From the NCBI GenBank assembly GCA_036703255.1, contig DATNPL010000151.1, positions 1-64,000 of the forward strand: a stretch of 64,000 nucleotides of DNA, written 5' to 3'. Position 1 is the first letter of the stretch. Every line of letters begins with the position of its first letter. This DNA comes from Drouetiella sp036703255 (GTDB lineage: Bacteria > Cyanobacteriota > Cyanobacteriia > Elainellales > Elainellaceae). Made by a program: the position numbers and the translations under genes. Shown here in pieces: positions 16,442 through 25,846 of this stretch. The notes below the pieces were generated by a model. The model did not search any database and was not told the DNA's origin. It worked only from the letters and a program-made list of their open reading frames with translations.

Positions 16442-17176
16442 ATGCCGAGTCGATTAATCAGCAAGGTTTTGTCTCCTGCCATTCGGCTGTGGCTCAGATC
16501 TCAGGTAGAGTCGATCGCTCATCTGGCCTTTCAGATTGCAGGGAGCGATCGCCAGATTTTGACGGGATGTATTCCAGGAGTTGAGGTTACGGCTCAACAG
16601 GCCGTCTACCGGGGCATCCACATTGCCCAGGTCGCTCTGACAGCGGGAGAAATTCGGATTAATCTCAGTCAAGTTTTACAGGGAAAGCCTTTGAGGTTAT
16701 TGGCTGCGATTCCCATTGAGGCGGAAGTTCAGCTTTCTCAAGCGGATCTGAATGCTTCTCTAAAGTCTCCCTTGCTGGGTCAAGCTTTGCAGGAAACGCT
16801 GTTTCCCCTGCTGCGGTCTAGCCTGCTTGATCCCCATATGGAGCCGTGGGGCGATCGCCTCACCGATTTCCACTCGCCACAGTTGGTTTTGCAGGGCGAT
16901 CGCCTGATTGTCACCCTTCAGCTAATTGTTGCAGACCAAATTATCCCGTTTACGCTGCGGACAGGGCTAGCGGTAATCGAAGGTTCTCGTCTACGGTTCG
17001 ATCGCCCAGAATCGCTGCCCTCTCCCAACGCAGAGCAAGGCACACCCCTAGAGGCGTTTGAGCAGTATGAGGCTAATTTGGGAACAGAGGTAAATCTGCG
17101 TCAGTTGCGCGTGGAAAATGGACATCTCTTCTGCCAAGGGCGGCTCAACGTTATTCCAGAACCTATCCAGTCTTGA
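16442..17176 (+). CDS. DUF2993-family protein (LmeA-like)
   Basis: Cyanobacterial DUF2993 proteins are related to LmeA-type lipid-binding proteins; a role at a membrane surface is plausible but unproven here. The pattern is characteristic: an amphipathic N-terminus (SPAIRLWLRSQVESI), then IPGVEVTAQQAVYRGIHIAQVAL and the SQVLQGKPLRLL segment, with a beta-rich C-terminal half ending in VENGHLFCQGRL. No signal peptide or lipobox. The ATG at 16442 is the natural start. It is monocistronic as far as I can see. Confidence 0.8.
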   Translation: MPSRLISKVLSPAIRLWLRSQVESIAHLAFQIAGSDRQILTGCIPGVEVTAQQAVYRGIHIAQVALTAGEIRINLSQVLQGKPLRLLAAIPIEAEVQLSQADLNASLKSPLLGQALQETLFPLLRSSLLDPHMEPWGDRLTDFHSPQLVLQGDRLIVTLQLIVADQIIPFTLRTGLAVIEGSRLRFDRPESLPSPNAEQGTPLEAFEQYEANLGTEVNLRQLRVENGHLFCQGRLNVIPEPIQS

Positions 17177-17222
17177 ACGCCTAGCTGATAAACGCCTAAT
17201 TCGTAAACTCCTGCCCTATATC

Positions 17223-17624
17223 CTATTGAGCTGAGCTGTTTTCAAGCCGCAGCTTGGCTTCTTGCTCAAACCAAGCTAGCACTTGTGGCACGGTCAAGGT
17301 TTCGATCGCCCCATTCTCTCTGAGCGCAACCTGCTTGAGCGGTTTGAGTGATGAGATCACAAGCTGCGTAAAGAAACCCTTAAAGCCTTCATCAAAGGCT
17401 GGGTTGGTCTGAAAAATTGGATCAGCTGCAACCCAGTCAGCAATTTGCTGCGGACTCAGATCGGCGATCGCCATTTCATATTTTTGGGCAATTAGCTTGA
17501 GCGATCGGAGAGAGTACAACGCGACTCGGGCAGAAAATTTTTCTCGAGAGGTGAGTAAGGCTTTATCGACTTCAGCCACCTCCTCAAAGGTTAAAAACTC
17601 TGGCGGTGAAGGTTGATCAAACAT
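17223..17624 (-). CDS. Conserved cyanobacterial hypothetical protein (133 aa)
   Basis: I do not recognise a named family. The protein is helical and soluble, with no cysteines, no signal peptide and no membrane span. It starts MFDQPSPPEFLTFEEVAEVDKALL and contains the block EKFSARVALYSLRSLKLIAQ, which looks like a packed helical pair. It is convergent with the DUF2993 gene 46 bp away. Codon use resembles the neighbouring housekeeping genes, which favours a real gene over a chance frame. Confidence 0.7.
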   Translation of the reverse strand: MFDQPSPPEFLTFEEVAEVDKALLTSREKFSARVALYSLRSLKLIAQKYEMAIADLSPQQIADWVAADPIFQTNPAFDEGFKGFFTQLVISSLKPLKQVALRENGAIETLTVPQVLAWFEQEAKLRLENSSAQ

Positions 17625-17951
17625 AGTTCAAACGATGTCCTCAGATTTTTGCAAGTCCAGCTTTTGGCTTACTCATCGTAGGGGTAAACGGGGCAATTGC
17701 CATGATGCCTCAGGCATGTTCAATCAAGAGCTTTTTTGAGAGCGTGCGTCTCCGCCGCACGCTCCTAATTAACTGACAAAACTCCTGAAACCGTTATGCT
17801 TGAGTAGTTTGGGTTAGCGTCAGCGTCACCCAATAAAATCTAGCTATTGTTGGGTTTCACATTGTTCAGGTCATGATTCTTTCAAGTCATAGCTCTTTGT
17901 CGGATATGCTTTACCGACCCAATTCAAAATCATGACTGCTTGAAAACTGAC
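17625..17951. other. 327-bp gap with a short hairpin, no gene
   Basis: A hairpin of 9-bp arms lies at 17740-17748 and 17756-17764 (GAGCGTGCG). There is no T-run on either exit side, so it is not a typical terminator. Nothing else is visible. Confidence 0.5.
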
Positions 17952-18311
17952 CTAAATTTTATTTAACTCTGGCACGGTCAGCTCATTTTGCACATTGCCT
18001 GTATTGAGTACCGAGGCAGGCTCAAACAGCATCACATGTACTTCTTCGGCCGCTACAGGGCGATGCTCAACGCCTCTGGGCACCACAATAAATTCGCCTT
18101 CCTTCATTTCAACGGTGCGCTCTCGGAACTCCATGTGAAAGCTGCCTTTTACCACCAAAAACATTTCATCTTCTTGCTCGTGATGATGCCAGACAAATTC
18201 GCCTTGAAACTTGACAAGCTTTAATTGCTGCCCGTTGAGTTCGCCTACCACATGAGGATTCCAGTGATCGTGAAACAGGCTGAGCTTATCTGCGAGGTTG
18301 ACCTTTTCCAT
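17952..18311 (-). CDS. Cupin-domain protein (119 aa)
   Basis: A single small cupin barrel with the metal-binding motif WHHHEQEDEMFLVVKG (His-His-Glu pattern) and the second motif with PRGVEHRP, so a bound divalent metal is likely. The substrate is unknown; such small cupins act as dioxygenases, isomerases or plain sugar/metal binders. The start at 18311 (MEKVNLADKLSLF) is preferred over 18347 because the 12 extra residues are unlike cupins. A 28-bp perfect palindrome lies upstream. It sits downstream of sufR on the same strand but about 165 bp away, so operon membership is doubtful. Confidence 0.85.
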   Translation of the reverse strand: MEKVNLADKLSLFHDHWNPHVVGELNGQQLKLVKFQGEFVWHHHEQEDEMFLVVKGSFHMEFRERTVEMKEGEFIVVPRGVEHRPVAAEEVHVMLFEPASVLNTGNVQNELTVPELNKI

Positions 18312-18356
18312 TGTTTTATAGCCTCTTGGTGATTGCTGACTTAACATCGCAAACTA

Positions 18357-18384
18357 GGGTTTTGTGGCGCGCGCCACAAAACCC
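18357..18384. repeat. 28-bp perfect palindrome, dispersed family
   Basis: The halves 18357-18370 and 18371-18384 are exact reverse complements (GGGTTTTGTGGCGC). The adjoining ATAAAGCTGAATTTTA resembles the AAAAGCTGGATTTCAAA module of the family elements. It lies between sufR and the cupin gene. Confidence 0.8.
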
Positions 18385-18475
18385 CATAAAGCTGAATTTT
18401 AGATAAAAATAGGAGGACTTTAGGATCGGCTGAGCCTCTCAATATAAAACTCCCATCAAGCCTGAGCAATACTCA

Positions 18476-19153
18476 TCACGCAACCCTTACCAAATAACCG
18501 CACTGGTGTTCGCCGCCTACCATCCAGTGGGTTCGTTCTACCTTGCAGCCTTCCAGCGCCAGTTCAAACATTTCTAGCTCATGTCCACAGACGCTAGGAA
18601 ACGATTCGGCGATTTGAGAAATGGCGCAATTGTATTCTGTAATCACATAGTGGGGAGCCGCCATCTCTTGAGCGTCAATTCCTGCTGCATCAAGCTTCTC
18701 AGCATCGACCAAATGCCATTCTGCCATGTAGCCTTCGGCACGACGAATTTCAACCAAAGCCGCGACTCGATCTTGTAAAGAGCCGCTGCCTAGGCGATCG
18801 CGATACTCTAAGGCTTTTTGCTCCCACTGCTTCCGCAAAATATCGCTGAACTGTTTTTTATCGACGGTTGCCGCTAGCGTCGTCAGCAAGGAAACAGCAA
18901 ATTCGTCATAGCGATCGGGGAACTGGTGATGTCCGATCTGGCTCAGCTTATAGATATAGTTGGGACGACCCATGCCCACCTGAATGGTCTCATGATGAAT
19001 TAACCCTTCATCTTCCAAATCTTTGAGATGCCGCCGCGTGGCTTGAGCGCTAATTTCTAGCTGATGGGCAAGATCTTGTGCAGTGGCGTGACCTTGCTTT
19101 AGCAGGTGATTGAGAATGTGTTGCTTGGTGGAAGGTTGCTGCGTAGCGGTCAT
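18476..19153 (-). CDS. sufR: SufR, Fe-S-sensing repressor of the suf operon
   Basis: SufR is a DeoR-type repressor that binds an iron-sulfur cluster and turns down sufBCDS when clusters are plentiful. The N-terminal winged helix is at about 10-65 (AQDLAHQLEISAQATRRHLKDLEDEGL is the DNA-binding part). The C-terminal cluster-binding region has four cysteines in the order C-x12-C-x13-C-x14-C, the canonical SufR spacing. The length (225 aa) is typical. The gene is divergent from the ftrC-suf operon, and the shared 278-bp region holds two perfect SufR operators. Confidence 0.95.
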   Translation of the reverse strand: MTATQQPSTKQHILNHLLKQGHATAQDLAHQLEISAQATRRHLKDLEDEGLIHHETIQVGMGRPNYIYKLSQIGHHQFPDRYDEFAVSLLTTLAATVDKKQFSDILRKQWEQKALEYRDRLGSGSLQDRVAALVEIRRAEGYMAEWHLVDAEKLDAAGIDAQEMAAPHYVITEYNCAISQIAESFPSVCGHELEMFELALEGCKVERTHWMVGGEHQCGYLVRVA

Positions 19154-19322
19154 GGCTGTTTTAGCTTCCAGTGTCTTAGCGTCCAGACTGTTTTGAGCTT
19201 TTGGGTGTTCTATCTTTCAGATTTTAGCTTTTAGATTTCAGGGGGCTACAGAAAGTTTTGGCGATCGTCTCAGAGCGTCCAGGCAAAATAGTAGACTAAA
19301 AAAGCTGGTTTTTGACTTTAAC

Positions 19323-19336
19323 AACTTTTTTGTTGC
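19323..19336. promoter_or_regulatory. SufR operator 1 (CAAC-N6-GTTG)
   Basis: Perfect CAAC-TTTTTT-GTTG, matching the SufR recognition site known from Synechocystis. It is in the divergent sufR/ftrC region, 40 bp from the second copy. Confidence 0.85.
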
Positions 19337-19362
19337 TAAAGTGCTTTAGAATGTACTTACGC

Positions 19363-19376
19363 AACAGCCAGGTTGT
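19363..19376. promoter_or_regulatory. SufR operator 2 (CAAC-N6-GTTG)
   Basis: Perfect CAAC-AGCCAG-GTTG with the same spacing, 55 bp before the ftrC start. Two sites 40 bp apart (about four helical turns) fit cooperative binding by dimers on one face of the helix. Confidence 0.85.
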
Positions 19377-19431
19377 TTTAATTATAAAGCTATTGGTCAC
19401 CCTCTCGCTCTATTGAGATGAACTCCTTGAG

Positions 19432-19794
19432 ATGAACACAACCTCACAAACCACCCAAGCATCAGATAAAAATTTAGAGCTAATGCGCAGCTTTTCCGAA
19501 AGCTATGCCAAGCGAACAGATACTTACTTTTGTGTCGATCCAAGCGTCACGGCCGTTGTGATCGAAGGTTTGGCAAAGCATAAGGATGATTTGGGCGCTC
19601 CCCTTTGCCCCTGTCGGCACTATGAAGATAAGGTCGCAGAAGCCGCTGCTGCCTACTGGAATTGTCCTTGTGTGCCCATGCGTGAGCGCAAAGAGTGTCA
19701 CTGTATGCTGTTTCTCACCCCCGACAATGATTTTGCGGGTGAGCAGCAAGAAATTGGCTTTGACGAAATCCGGGCGACGACCAACCACTGCTGA
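19432..19794 (+). CDS. ftrC: Ferredoxin-thioredoxin reductase catalytic beta subunit
   Basis: FTR passes electrons from ferredoxin to thioredoxin through a 4Fe-4S cluster beside an active-site disulfide, linking light to enzyme redox control in the cytosol. The six diagnostic cysteines are CPC-x16-CPC-x8-CHC. Length (120 aa) is normal. The variable (alpha) subunit gene ftrV is not in this window. Its place immediately after the SufR operators and before sufB suggests it is first in the SufR-controlled transcript. Confidence 0.95.
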   Translation: MNTTSQTTQASDKNLELMRSFSESYAKRTDTYFCVDPSVTAVVIEGLAKHKDDLGAPLCPCRHYEDKVAEAAAAYWNCPCVPMRERKECHCMLFLTPDNDFAGEQQEIGFDEIRATTNHC

Positions 19795-19969
19795 TTTTAT
19801 GTAGGGCGGACGTCTGTCCGCCTGAAGCAGCACTCTCATAGGTCTGCAATGAGCCGGAAGTTTGCCTCTCTGGATTTGAGAGGTCAAGATTTGAGGAGTC
19901 AGGTTTAAGAATTCAAGTTTAATCTTCTTTTGTTAGCGATCGAGAGAACACAGCCACCCCCCAGCCACT

Positions 19970-21406
19970 ATGACGACAACGGTTACCTCTTTAGTCAACC
20001 AACCTTATAAGTACGGCTTCGTCACTGATATTGAATCAGATGTGATTCCGGCAGGCTTAAGCGAAGATGTGGTTCGCCTGATCTCGTCGAAGAAAAACGA
20101 GCCTGAGTTTATGCTGGAGTTTCGCCTCAAAGCCTATCGTCAATGGCTAAAAATGGCAGAACCCAACTGGGCAGAAGTGGGCTATCCCGCGATCGACTAT
20201 CAAAAAATTATCTACTACTCGGCTCCTAAGCAAAAAGAAAAGCTCGGCAGTCTAGATGAGGTTGATCCAACCTTGCTAGATGCTTTCGAGAAACTAGGCA
20301 TTTCGCTTTCAGAGCAAAAGCGGCTGTCTAACGTAGCAGTGGACGCCATTTTTGACAGCGTTTCAGTGGCTACCACCTTTAGAGAAAAGCTGGCAAAGGA
20401 TGGCGTGATTTTCTGCTCCATTACGGAAGCGATGCGCGAGTATCCTGAACTGATTCAGAAATATTTGGGCAGCGTCGTTCCAGTGGGCGATAACTTTTTT
20501 GCCGCGCTCAACTCGGCGGTGTTTAGCGATGGCTCTTTCGTCTATATTCCTAAGGGCACGAAATGTCCGATGGAGCTATCGACCTACTTCCGGATTAACA
20601 ACGGCGACTCAGGACAGTTTGAGCGGACGCTGATTGTGGCCGAAGAAGGCAGCTCCGTGAGCTACCTCGAAGGCTGTACTGCTCCTATGTTTGACACCAA
20701 TCAGCTACATGCGGCTGTGGTGGAACTGGTGGCGCTCGACAATGCCGAGATCAAATACTCCACGGTTCAGAACTGGTACGCCGGAGACAAAGAGGGCAAA
20801 GGCGGTATCTATAACTTTGTCACCAAGCGTGGACTCTGCCAGGGTGCAAACTCTAAGATCTCCTGGACGCAGGTGGAAACGGGTTCGGCCATTACCTGGA
20901 AGTATCCAAGCTGTGTATTGGTGGGCGATAATTCGATCGGTGAGTTTTACTCGGTAGCGCTAACCAACAACCGCCAGCAGGCCGACACAGGCACCAAAAT
21001 GGTTCACATTGGTAAGAATACGCGCAGTACGATCATTTCTAAAGGCATCTCAGCAGGCCAGTCTGAAAACAGCTATCGGGGTCTGGTGAAGATTTCACCT
21101 AAGGCAGACGGCGCACGCAACTATTCACAATGCGACTCGATGCTCATTGGCGATCAAGCTGGGGCAAACACCTTCCCCTATATCCAGGTGCAAAACAACA
21201 CGGCTAAAGTGGAGCATGAAGCTTCGACCTCCAAAATTGGGGAAGACCAGTTGTTTTACTTTGCTCAGCGGGGCGTTTCGGCAGAAGACGCGATCTCAAT
21301 GATCATCAGCGGTTTCTGCAAAGATGTGTTCAACCAACTGCCTATGGAGTTTGCGGTAGAAGCCGATCGCCTCCTCAGTCTCAAGCTTGAAGGCAGCGTG
21401 GGCTAA
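19970..21406 (+). CDS. sufB: SufB, Fe-S cluster assembly scaffold
   Basis: SufB forms the SufBC2D scaffold on which Fe-S clusters are built. Nearly all cyanobacterial SufB motifs are present: SVVPVGDNFFAALN, the conserved FVYIPKGTKCP and the C-terminal EHEASTSKIGEDQLFYF block. Length (478 aa) is normal. It is 175 bp downstream of ftrC and 207 bp upstream of sufC on the same strand; these gaps are larger than in a tight operon, so internal promoters are possible. No intein is present. Confidence 0.96.
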   Translation: MTTTVTSLVNQPYKYGFVTDIESDVIPAGLSEDVVRLISSKKNEPEFMLEFRLKAYRQWLKMAEPNWAEVGYPAIDYQKIIYYSAPKQKEKLGSLDEVDPTLLDAFEKLGISLSEQKRLSNVAVDAIFDSVSVATTFREKLAKDGVIFCSITEAMREYPELIQKYLGSVVPVGDNFFAALNSAVFSDGSFVYIPKGTKCPMELSTYFRINNGDSGQFERTLIVAEEGSSVSYLEGCTAPMFDTNQLHAAVVELVALDNAEIKYSTVQNWYAGDKEGKGGIYNFVTKRGLCQGANSKISWTQVETGSAITWKYPSCVLVGDNSIGEFYSVALTNNRQQADTGTKMVHIGKNTRSTIISKGISAGQSENSYRGLVKISPKADGARNYSQCDSMLIGDQAGANTFPYIQVQNNTAKVEHEASTSKIGEDQLFYFAQRGVSAEDAISMIISGFCKDVFNQLPMEFAVEADRLLSLKLEGSVG

Positions 21407-21613
21407 TTTCTCGGTCGGGTGGGCATTGCCTACCCTGCTGTCCAATGGAATATCTTTACTAAAGCATTAATTGTAGGATGGGTTGGCGATCGCACAGCCC
21501 ATGCAGATTTTAGGTTTTGCGCCTCAACCTAACCTACCTAGGGTTTCTATTTAATGAGTCCCAGCGACTGCAATGATGAGATGTAAGTGATGAGAGTTGT
21601 TAAAGGCTAGAGC

Positions 21614-22402
21614 ATGATTATTGATAACAGCAGCACCGTTTTATCCGTCAAGAATCTAACGGCTAGCGTAGGCGAAACGCCGATTCTCAAAGGCATGAAC
21701 CTGGAGGTTAAGGCAGGGGAAATTCATGCCATTATGGGGCCGAATGGCTCTGGGAAAAGCACTTTTTCTAAAGTCTTGGCGGGTCATCCGGCCTATGAAG
21801 TCACGGGCGGAGAAATTCAGTTTCAGGAGCAAAACCTGCTAGAGCTAGAGCCGGAAGCAAGGGCGCGATCGGGAATTTTTCTAGCCTTCCAGTATCCTCT
21901 AGAGATTCCTGGAGTTAGCAACCTAGACTTTTTGCGTGTCGCCTACAACTCCAAGCGCAAGCATTTGGGTGAAGAAGAGCTGGATGCTTTTGATTTTGAT
22001 GAGTTGGTGCAGCAAAGGCTAGATGTGGTGAAAATGGATGCCAGCTTCCTCAGCCGCAGCGTTAACGAGGGCTTTTCGGGCGGCGAAAAGAAGCGCAATG
22101 AAATCTTGCAAATGGCGCTATTAGAGCCAAAGCTGGCTATTCTAGACGAGACAGATTCAGGGCTGGATATTGATGCCCTGCGAATTGTGGCAGGCGGCGT
22201 CAACCAGCTTTCGACCGCTGAGAATGCGATCGTTGTGATCACCCACTATCAGCGATTGCTAGACTACATCATTCCTGACTACATTCACGTTATGGCTAAC
22301 GGGCGCATCATTCGCACGGGCGGCAAAGAGCTGGCTTTGGCGCTAGAAGAACGCGGCTATGACTGGGTGCTAGAAGAAGCGGCATCAGGAGCAGCATCAT
22401 GA
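21614..22402 (+). CDS. sufC: SufC, ABC-type ATPase of the Suf complex
   Basis: SufC drives the SufBC2D scaffold with ATP in the cytosol. Walker A GPNGSGKST (about residue 42), Q-loop FQYPLEIPGVS, signature GFSGGEKKR, Walker B LAILDETDSGLD and the H-loop TH. The length is normal (262 aa). The stop overlaps the sufD start by four bases (ATGA), implying translational coupling. Confidence 0.96.
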   Translation: MIIDNSSTVLSVKNLTASVGETPILKGMNLEVKAGEIHAIMGPNGSGKSTFSKVLAGHPAYEVTGGEIQFQEQNLLELEPEARARSGIFLAFQYPLEIPGVSNLDFLRVAYNSKRKHLGEEELDAFDFDELVQQRLDVVKMDASFLSRSVNEGFSGGEKKRNEILQMALLEPKLAILDETDSGLDIDALRIVAGGVNQLSTAENAIVVITHYQRLLDYIIPDYIHVMANGRIIRTGGKELALALEERGYDWVLEEAASGAAS

Positions 22403-23745
22403 GTACTCAGGTTTTCCCCTCAGAAGTGACGCTGACCGCCTCAGACAAACGGGCGGCCTACCTCGCCAATTTGCTGGCGCTGGCGCAGCGATCGCCCCTC
22501 TCTGGAATCGATCGCCCTTGGCTGAATGAGCTACGCGATCACGCTGCCCTACGGGTGCAGGAGCAGACCTTCCCGACGCAGCGCGACGAAGAATGGCGAT
22601 TTACCGACCTGTCGGCTCTGCTGCAAACTCCGCTAGAAGCCGTTAAAACTCAGAAGATCGGAACGTCTGCTATCGCTCCTTTTGGGTTACCAGAAGCGGA
22701 TCGGCTCGTGTTTGTGGATGGCGTTTATGCCCCGGAGTTATCCAACCTTACCCATCTGCCTGAAAGTCTGATTGTCGGCAACCTCTCTGCTCTGGCTGAG
22801 CAGCATGGCGATCGCCTACAGCCCTACCTGGGTCAGCAGTCTGGAGCCGATGAGGTGTTTACGGCTCTAAACACGGCAGGACTGACGGATGCAGCCATCC
22901 TATGGGTGCCCAAAGGTGTAGCGATCGATGTTCCGATTCACCTGCTGTTTCTCTCAACCGCCAGCCATGCAGCCCTGATTCAGCCGCGCGTTTTGGTGGT
23001 GGCAGAAACCAATAGCGCCGTGACGCTGATTGAAGATTATGGGGCGATCGGTTCAGGCTCTTACCTCACCAATGCCGTGACTGAGATCTGGATTGCCGAT
23101 AACGCTGAGGTCAACCATACCCGCGTTCAGCGCGATGGACATCACGCCTTTCACATTGGCAAAACAGCCGTCTCTCAAGCCCGCACCTCACGCTATACCT
23201 GCAATGCCGTGAGTTTGGGCGCAAAGCTTTCTCGACATCATCTGGAAATCTACCAGACCGGAGCGCAGACGGAGACTACGCTCAATGGCCTGACTCTGCT
23301 CCATGGCGAGCAGATAGGAGACACCCACAGCACGATCGCCCTGACCCAGCCCCACGGCACGACGCGCCAACTGCACAAATGCATCATTGACGATAAAGGT
23401 CATGCGATTTTCAACGGCAAGGTCTTTGTACCGCGCGCCGCACAAATGACCGATGCCGGACAGCTCAACCGCAATCTTCTGCTGTCATCCAAAGCCCGTG
23501 TAGATACCAAGCCGCAGCTCGAAATTGTTGCCGATAACGTTAAATGCACCCACGGAGCCACCGTCGGACAGCTCGAAGCCGATGAGGTCTTTTATCTGCA
23601 AAGCCGGGGAATTGACGCTGCCGATGCGCGTCAGCTCTTGGTTTATGCCTTTGCCTACGAAGTGATTGAGAAAATTGCGATCGCTTCTCTCCGTCGCACG
23701 CTCTCCGAACTCGTGCAATGCCGCAGCATGGCAGTGCGAAACTAG
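22399..23745 (+). CDS. sufD: SufD, Fe-S cluster assembly protein
   Basis: SufD pairs with SufB in the scaffold. It shows the family's shared C-terminal beta-helix sequence (HGATVGQLEADEVFYLQSRGI) and the FLY... pattern in weaker form. Length (448 aa) is typical. It is coupled to sufC through ATGA and followed 41 bp later by the preferred sufS start. Confidence 0.95.
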   Translation: MSTQVFPSEVTLTASDKRAAYLANLLALAQRSPLSGIDRPWLNELRDHAALRVQEQTFPTQRDEEWRFTDLSALLQTPLEAVKTQKIGTSAIAPFGLPEADRLVFVDGVYAPELSNLTHLPESLIVGNLSALAEQHGDRLQPYLGQQSGADEVFTALNTAGLTDAAILWVPKGVAIDVPIHLLFLSTASHAALIQPRVLVVAETNSAVTLIEDYGAIGSGSYLTNAVTEIWIADNAEVNHTRVQRDGHHAFHIGKTAVSQARTSRYTCNAVSLGAKLSRHHLEIYQTGAQTETTLNGLTLLHGEQIGDTHSTIALTQPHGTTRQLHKCIIDDKGHAIFNGKVFVPRAAQMTDAGQLNRNLLLSSKARVDTKPQLEIVADNVKCTHGATVGQLEADEVFYLQSRGIDAADARQLLVYAFAYEVIEKIAIASLRRTLSELVQCRSMAVRN

Positions 23746-23786
23746 TCCCCTATTTGCCTTCGCTATCCCTCACCTCCTCACCCTCC

Positions 23787-25037
23787 ATGACTTTCACCCA
23801 AGCCCGCACCCTTGCCGCTCAGACCCGTGCCGACTTTCCCATTCTCGATCAGGAGATTCACGGCAAGCCTCTGATCTATCTGGATAACGCTGCCTCCTCC
23901 CAAAAGCCTTTGGCCGTTCTAGATGCGTTGCAGCATTACTACACGCACGATCACGCCAATGTGCATCGCGGGGTTCACACCTTGAGTTCGCGGGCAACTG
24001 ATGCCTACGAAGGCGCAAGGGATAAAGTCGCTGCCTTTGTCAATGCTGCTTCTCGCCAGGAAATTGTCTATACGCGCAACGCCACTGAAGCTATCAACTT
24101 AGTAGCCTACGCCTGGGGCAATGCTAACCTCAAGTCCGGCGACGAAGTGATTCTGTCGGTGATGGAGCACCATAGCAATCTGATTCCCTGGCAGCTTTTG
24201 GCGCAGCGTACCGGAGCTGTCCTGAAGTTTGTTCAGCTCTCTGAAACGCAGGGATTTGATCTGGAACATTACAAATCGCTGCTATCCGATAGAACCAAGC
24301 TGGTGGCGATCGTCCATGTTTCTAATACGCTAGGCTGCATTAATCCCGTTGAGGAAATTGTCCGTCTGGCGCATCAGCAGGGGGCAAGAGTGCTGATCGA
24401 TGCCTGCCAGAGCGTGCCCCATATGCCAGTCGATGTTCAGGCGATCGATTGCGATTGGCTGGTGGCTTCGGGTCACAAAATGTGCGCCCCGACGGGCATT
24501 GGTTTTTTGTATGGCAAGCTGGATCTGCTGCGATCGATGCCTCCTTTTTTGGGCGGCGGCGAAATGATTGCAGATGTGTTTCTCGATCACGCCACCTATG
24601 CCGATTTGCCTCACAAATTTGAGGCCGGAACTCCAGCGATCGCTGAAGCAGTTGGCTTGGGTGCAGCCATTGACTACTTAAATAGCTTAGGGATGGAAAA
24701 TATCCATGCCTACGAGCAAGAGTTAACGACTCATCTTGTTCAGCAGCTCCAGCAAATTCCCGAAGTCACGCTCTACGGCCCTCAGGGGAGCGATCGCGCT
24801 GGATTGGCGGCCTTCACGACAGGAGCCGTTCACCCCCACGATTTATCCACTATTCTCGACCAGGCGGGTATTGCCATCCGTGCCGGACACCACTGCACTC
24901 AGCCTTTACACCGCATTGTCAAGGCGCAATCGACCGCTCGGGCTAGCGTTTACTTCTACAATACCCAGGCTGAAATTGATGCGTTTATCGTCGCGCTGCG
25001 GGAAGCGATCGAGTTCTTTGGCGGCATTTTTGCATGA
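23787..25037 (+). CDS. sufS: SufS, cysteine desulfurase (group II)
   Basis: A PLP enzyme that takes sulfur from cysteine for cluster assembly. The PLP lysine is in SGHKMCAPTGIGF; the active-site cysteine loop is RAGHHCTQPLH; the N-terminal YLDNAASSQKP is diagnostic. The start at 23787 (MTFTQARTLAAQTRADFP) gives about 416 residues, normal for the group; the longer frame from 23718 overlaps sufD and is unlikely. It is the last gene of the suf cluster. No sufE gene is visible here. Confidence 0.95.
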   Translation: MTFTQARTLAAQTRADFPILDQEIHGKPLIYLDNAASSQKPLAVLDALQHYYTHDHANVHRGVHTLSSRATDAYEGARDKVAAFVNAASRQEIVYTRNATEAINLVAYAWGNANLKSGDEVILSVMEHHSNLIPWQLLAQRTGAVLKFVQLSETQGFDLEHYKSLLSDRTKLVAIVHVSNTLGCINPVEEIVRLAHQQGARVLIDACQSVPHMPVDVQAIDCDWLVASGHKMCAPTGIGFLYGKLDLLRSMPPFLGGGEMIADVFLDHATYADLPHKFEAGTPAIAEAVGLGAAIDYLNSLGMENIHAYEQELTTHLVQQLQQIPEVTLYGPQGSDRAGLAAFTTGAVHPHDLSTILDQAGIAIRAGHHCTQPLHRIVKAQSTARASVYFYNTQAEIDAFIVALREAIEFFGGIFA

Positions 25038-25169
25038 AATCCATTGCCGGATGAAGCAGCGCCTAAAATGATTCTCTGGAGTGATTGCAAACGCCCCCGT
25101 ACTCTGCCACGCTGCTAACAGATAAGACTGACGTGTAGACGTAGCGGCGAGGAGAGCCAAGGGCAAATC

Positions 25170-25646
25170 ATGATCAAACCCTGGATGATTATCGGCGGCA
25201 TTATGCTTGCCTTAGCTCTGGCGATCGGTAGCCTAGTTACGCCCAAAGGCACTCAGTGGTTCAATCGGTTGACGCGGCCGAGATGGCTGACCTTCGAGAA
25301 GGCGATTCCTTTTATTTGGACGTTTGTCTTTACCTGTGGTGCTGCGTCTGCCACGTTAATTTGGGAAGAAGATCCAGGAAGTTCTCAGACTTGGCTGCTC
25401 ATGGGGTTATATTTGCTATTAGAGTTAGTCACTCTGGCATACAGCCCAATTATGTTGCGAATGCAAAGCCTGAAAGTGGGTACCCTGATTGGTGGAGCTG
25501 GAGCAGTTCTTGCTGTAATTCTGGCAATTTGGGTGGCGCAGATTTCTGGGTGGGCGCTGATTTTGCTGATTCCTTACCTGATTTGGAGTCCTATTGGTAC
25601 TTACACCACATGGGCCATGTCTCGCCTCAATCCGCTGGATGCCTAA
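25170..25646 (+). CDS. TspO/MBR-family membrane protein
   Basis: A tryptophan-rich five-helix membrane protein of the TspO (translocator/benzodiazepine receptor) family, which binds porphyrins and is linked to stress and tetrapyrrole handling. Visible are the N-terminal membrane helix (8-25), WFNRLTRPRW with the conserved Pro-Arg-Trp, and the C-terminal PYLIWSPIGTYTTWAMSRLN motif. Length (158 aa) fits. About 130 bp after sufS; co-regulation is possible but not shown. Confidence 0.85.
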   Translation: MIKPWMIIGGIMLALALAIGSLVTPKGTQWFNRLTRPRWLTFEKAIPFIWTFVFTCGAASATLIWEEDPGSSQTWLLMGLYLLLELVTLAYSPIMLRMQSLKVGTLIGGAGAVLAVILAIWVAQISGWALILLIPYLIWSPIGTYTTWAMSRLNPLDA

Positions 25647-25846
25647 TGCTCTGTCAAAGAAATTCAGACCCTGATACAAAAAGCTTTAGATTTAAATCTG
25701 AAGTTCAGGTTTAGAATTTCGATCGCCTCTGTACTTCTGCTCAGAGGCAACTTATAACTAGACACAGCCCTCTATTTTTGACATGGGTTTGACAGCCACA
25801 TGTAATTAATAGCCAGTTGTTTGACAGCCAGTTCAGGAGAAGATGC

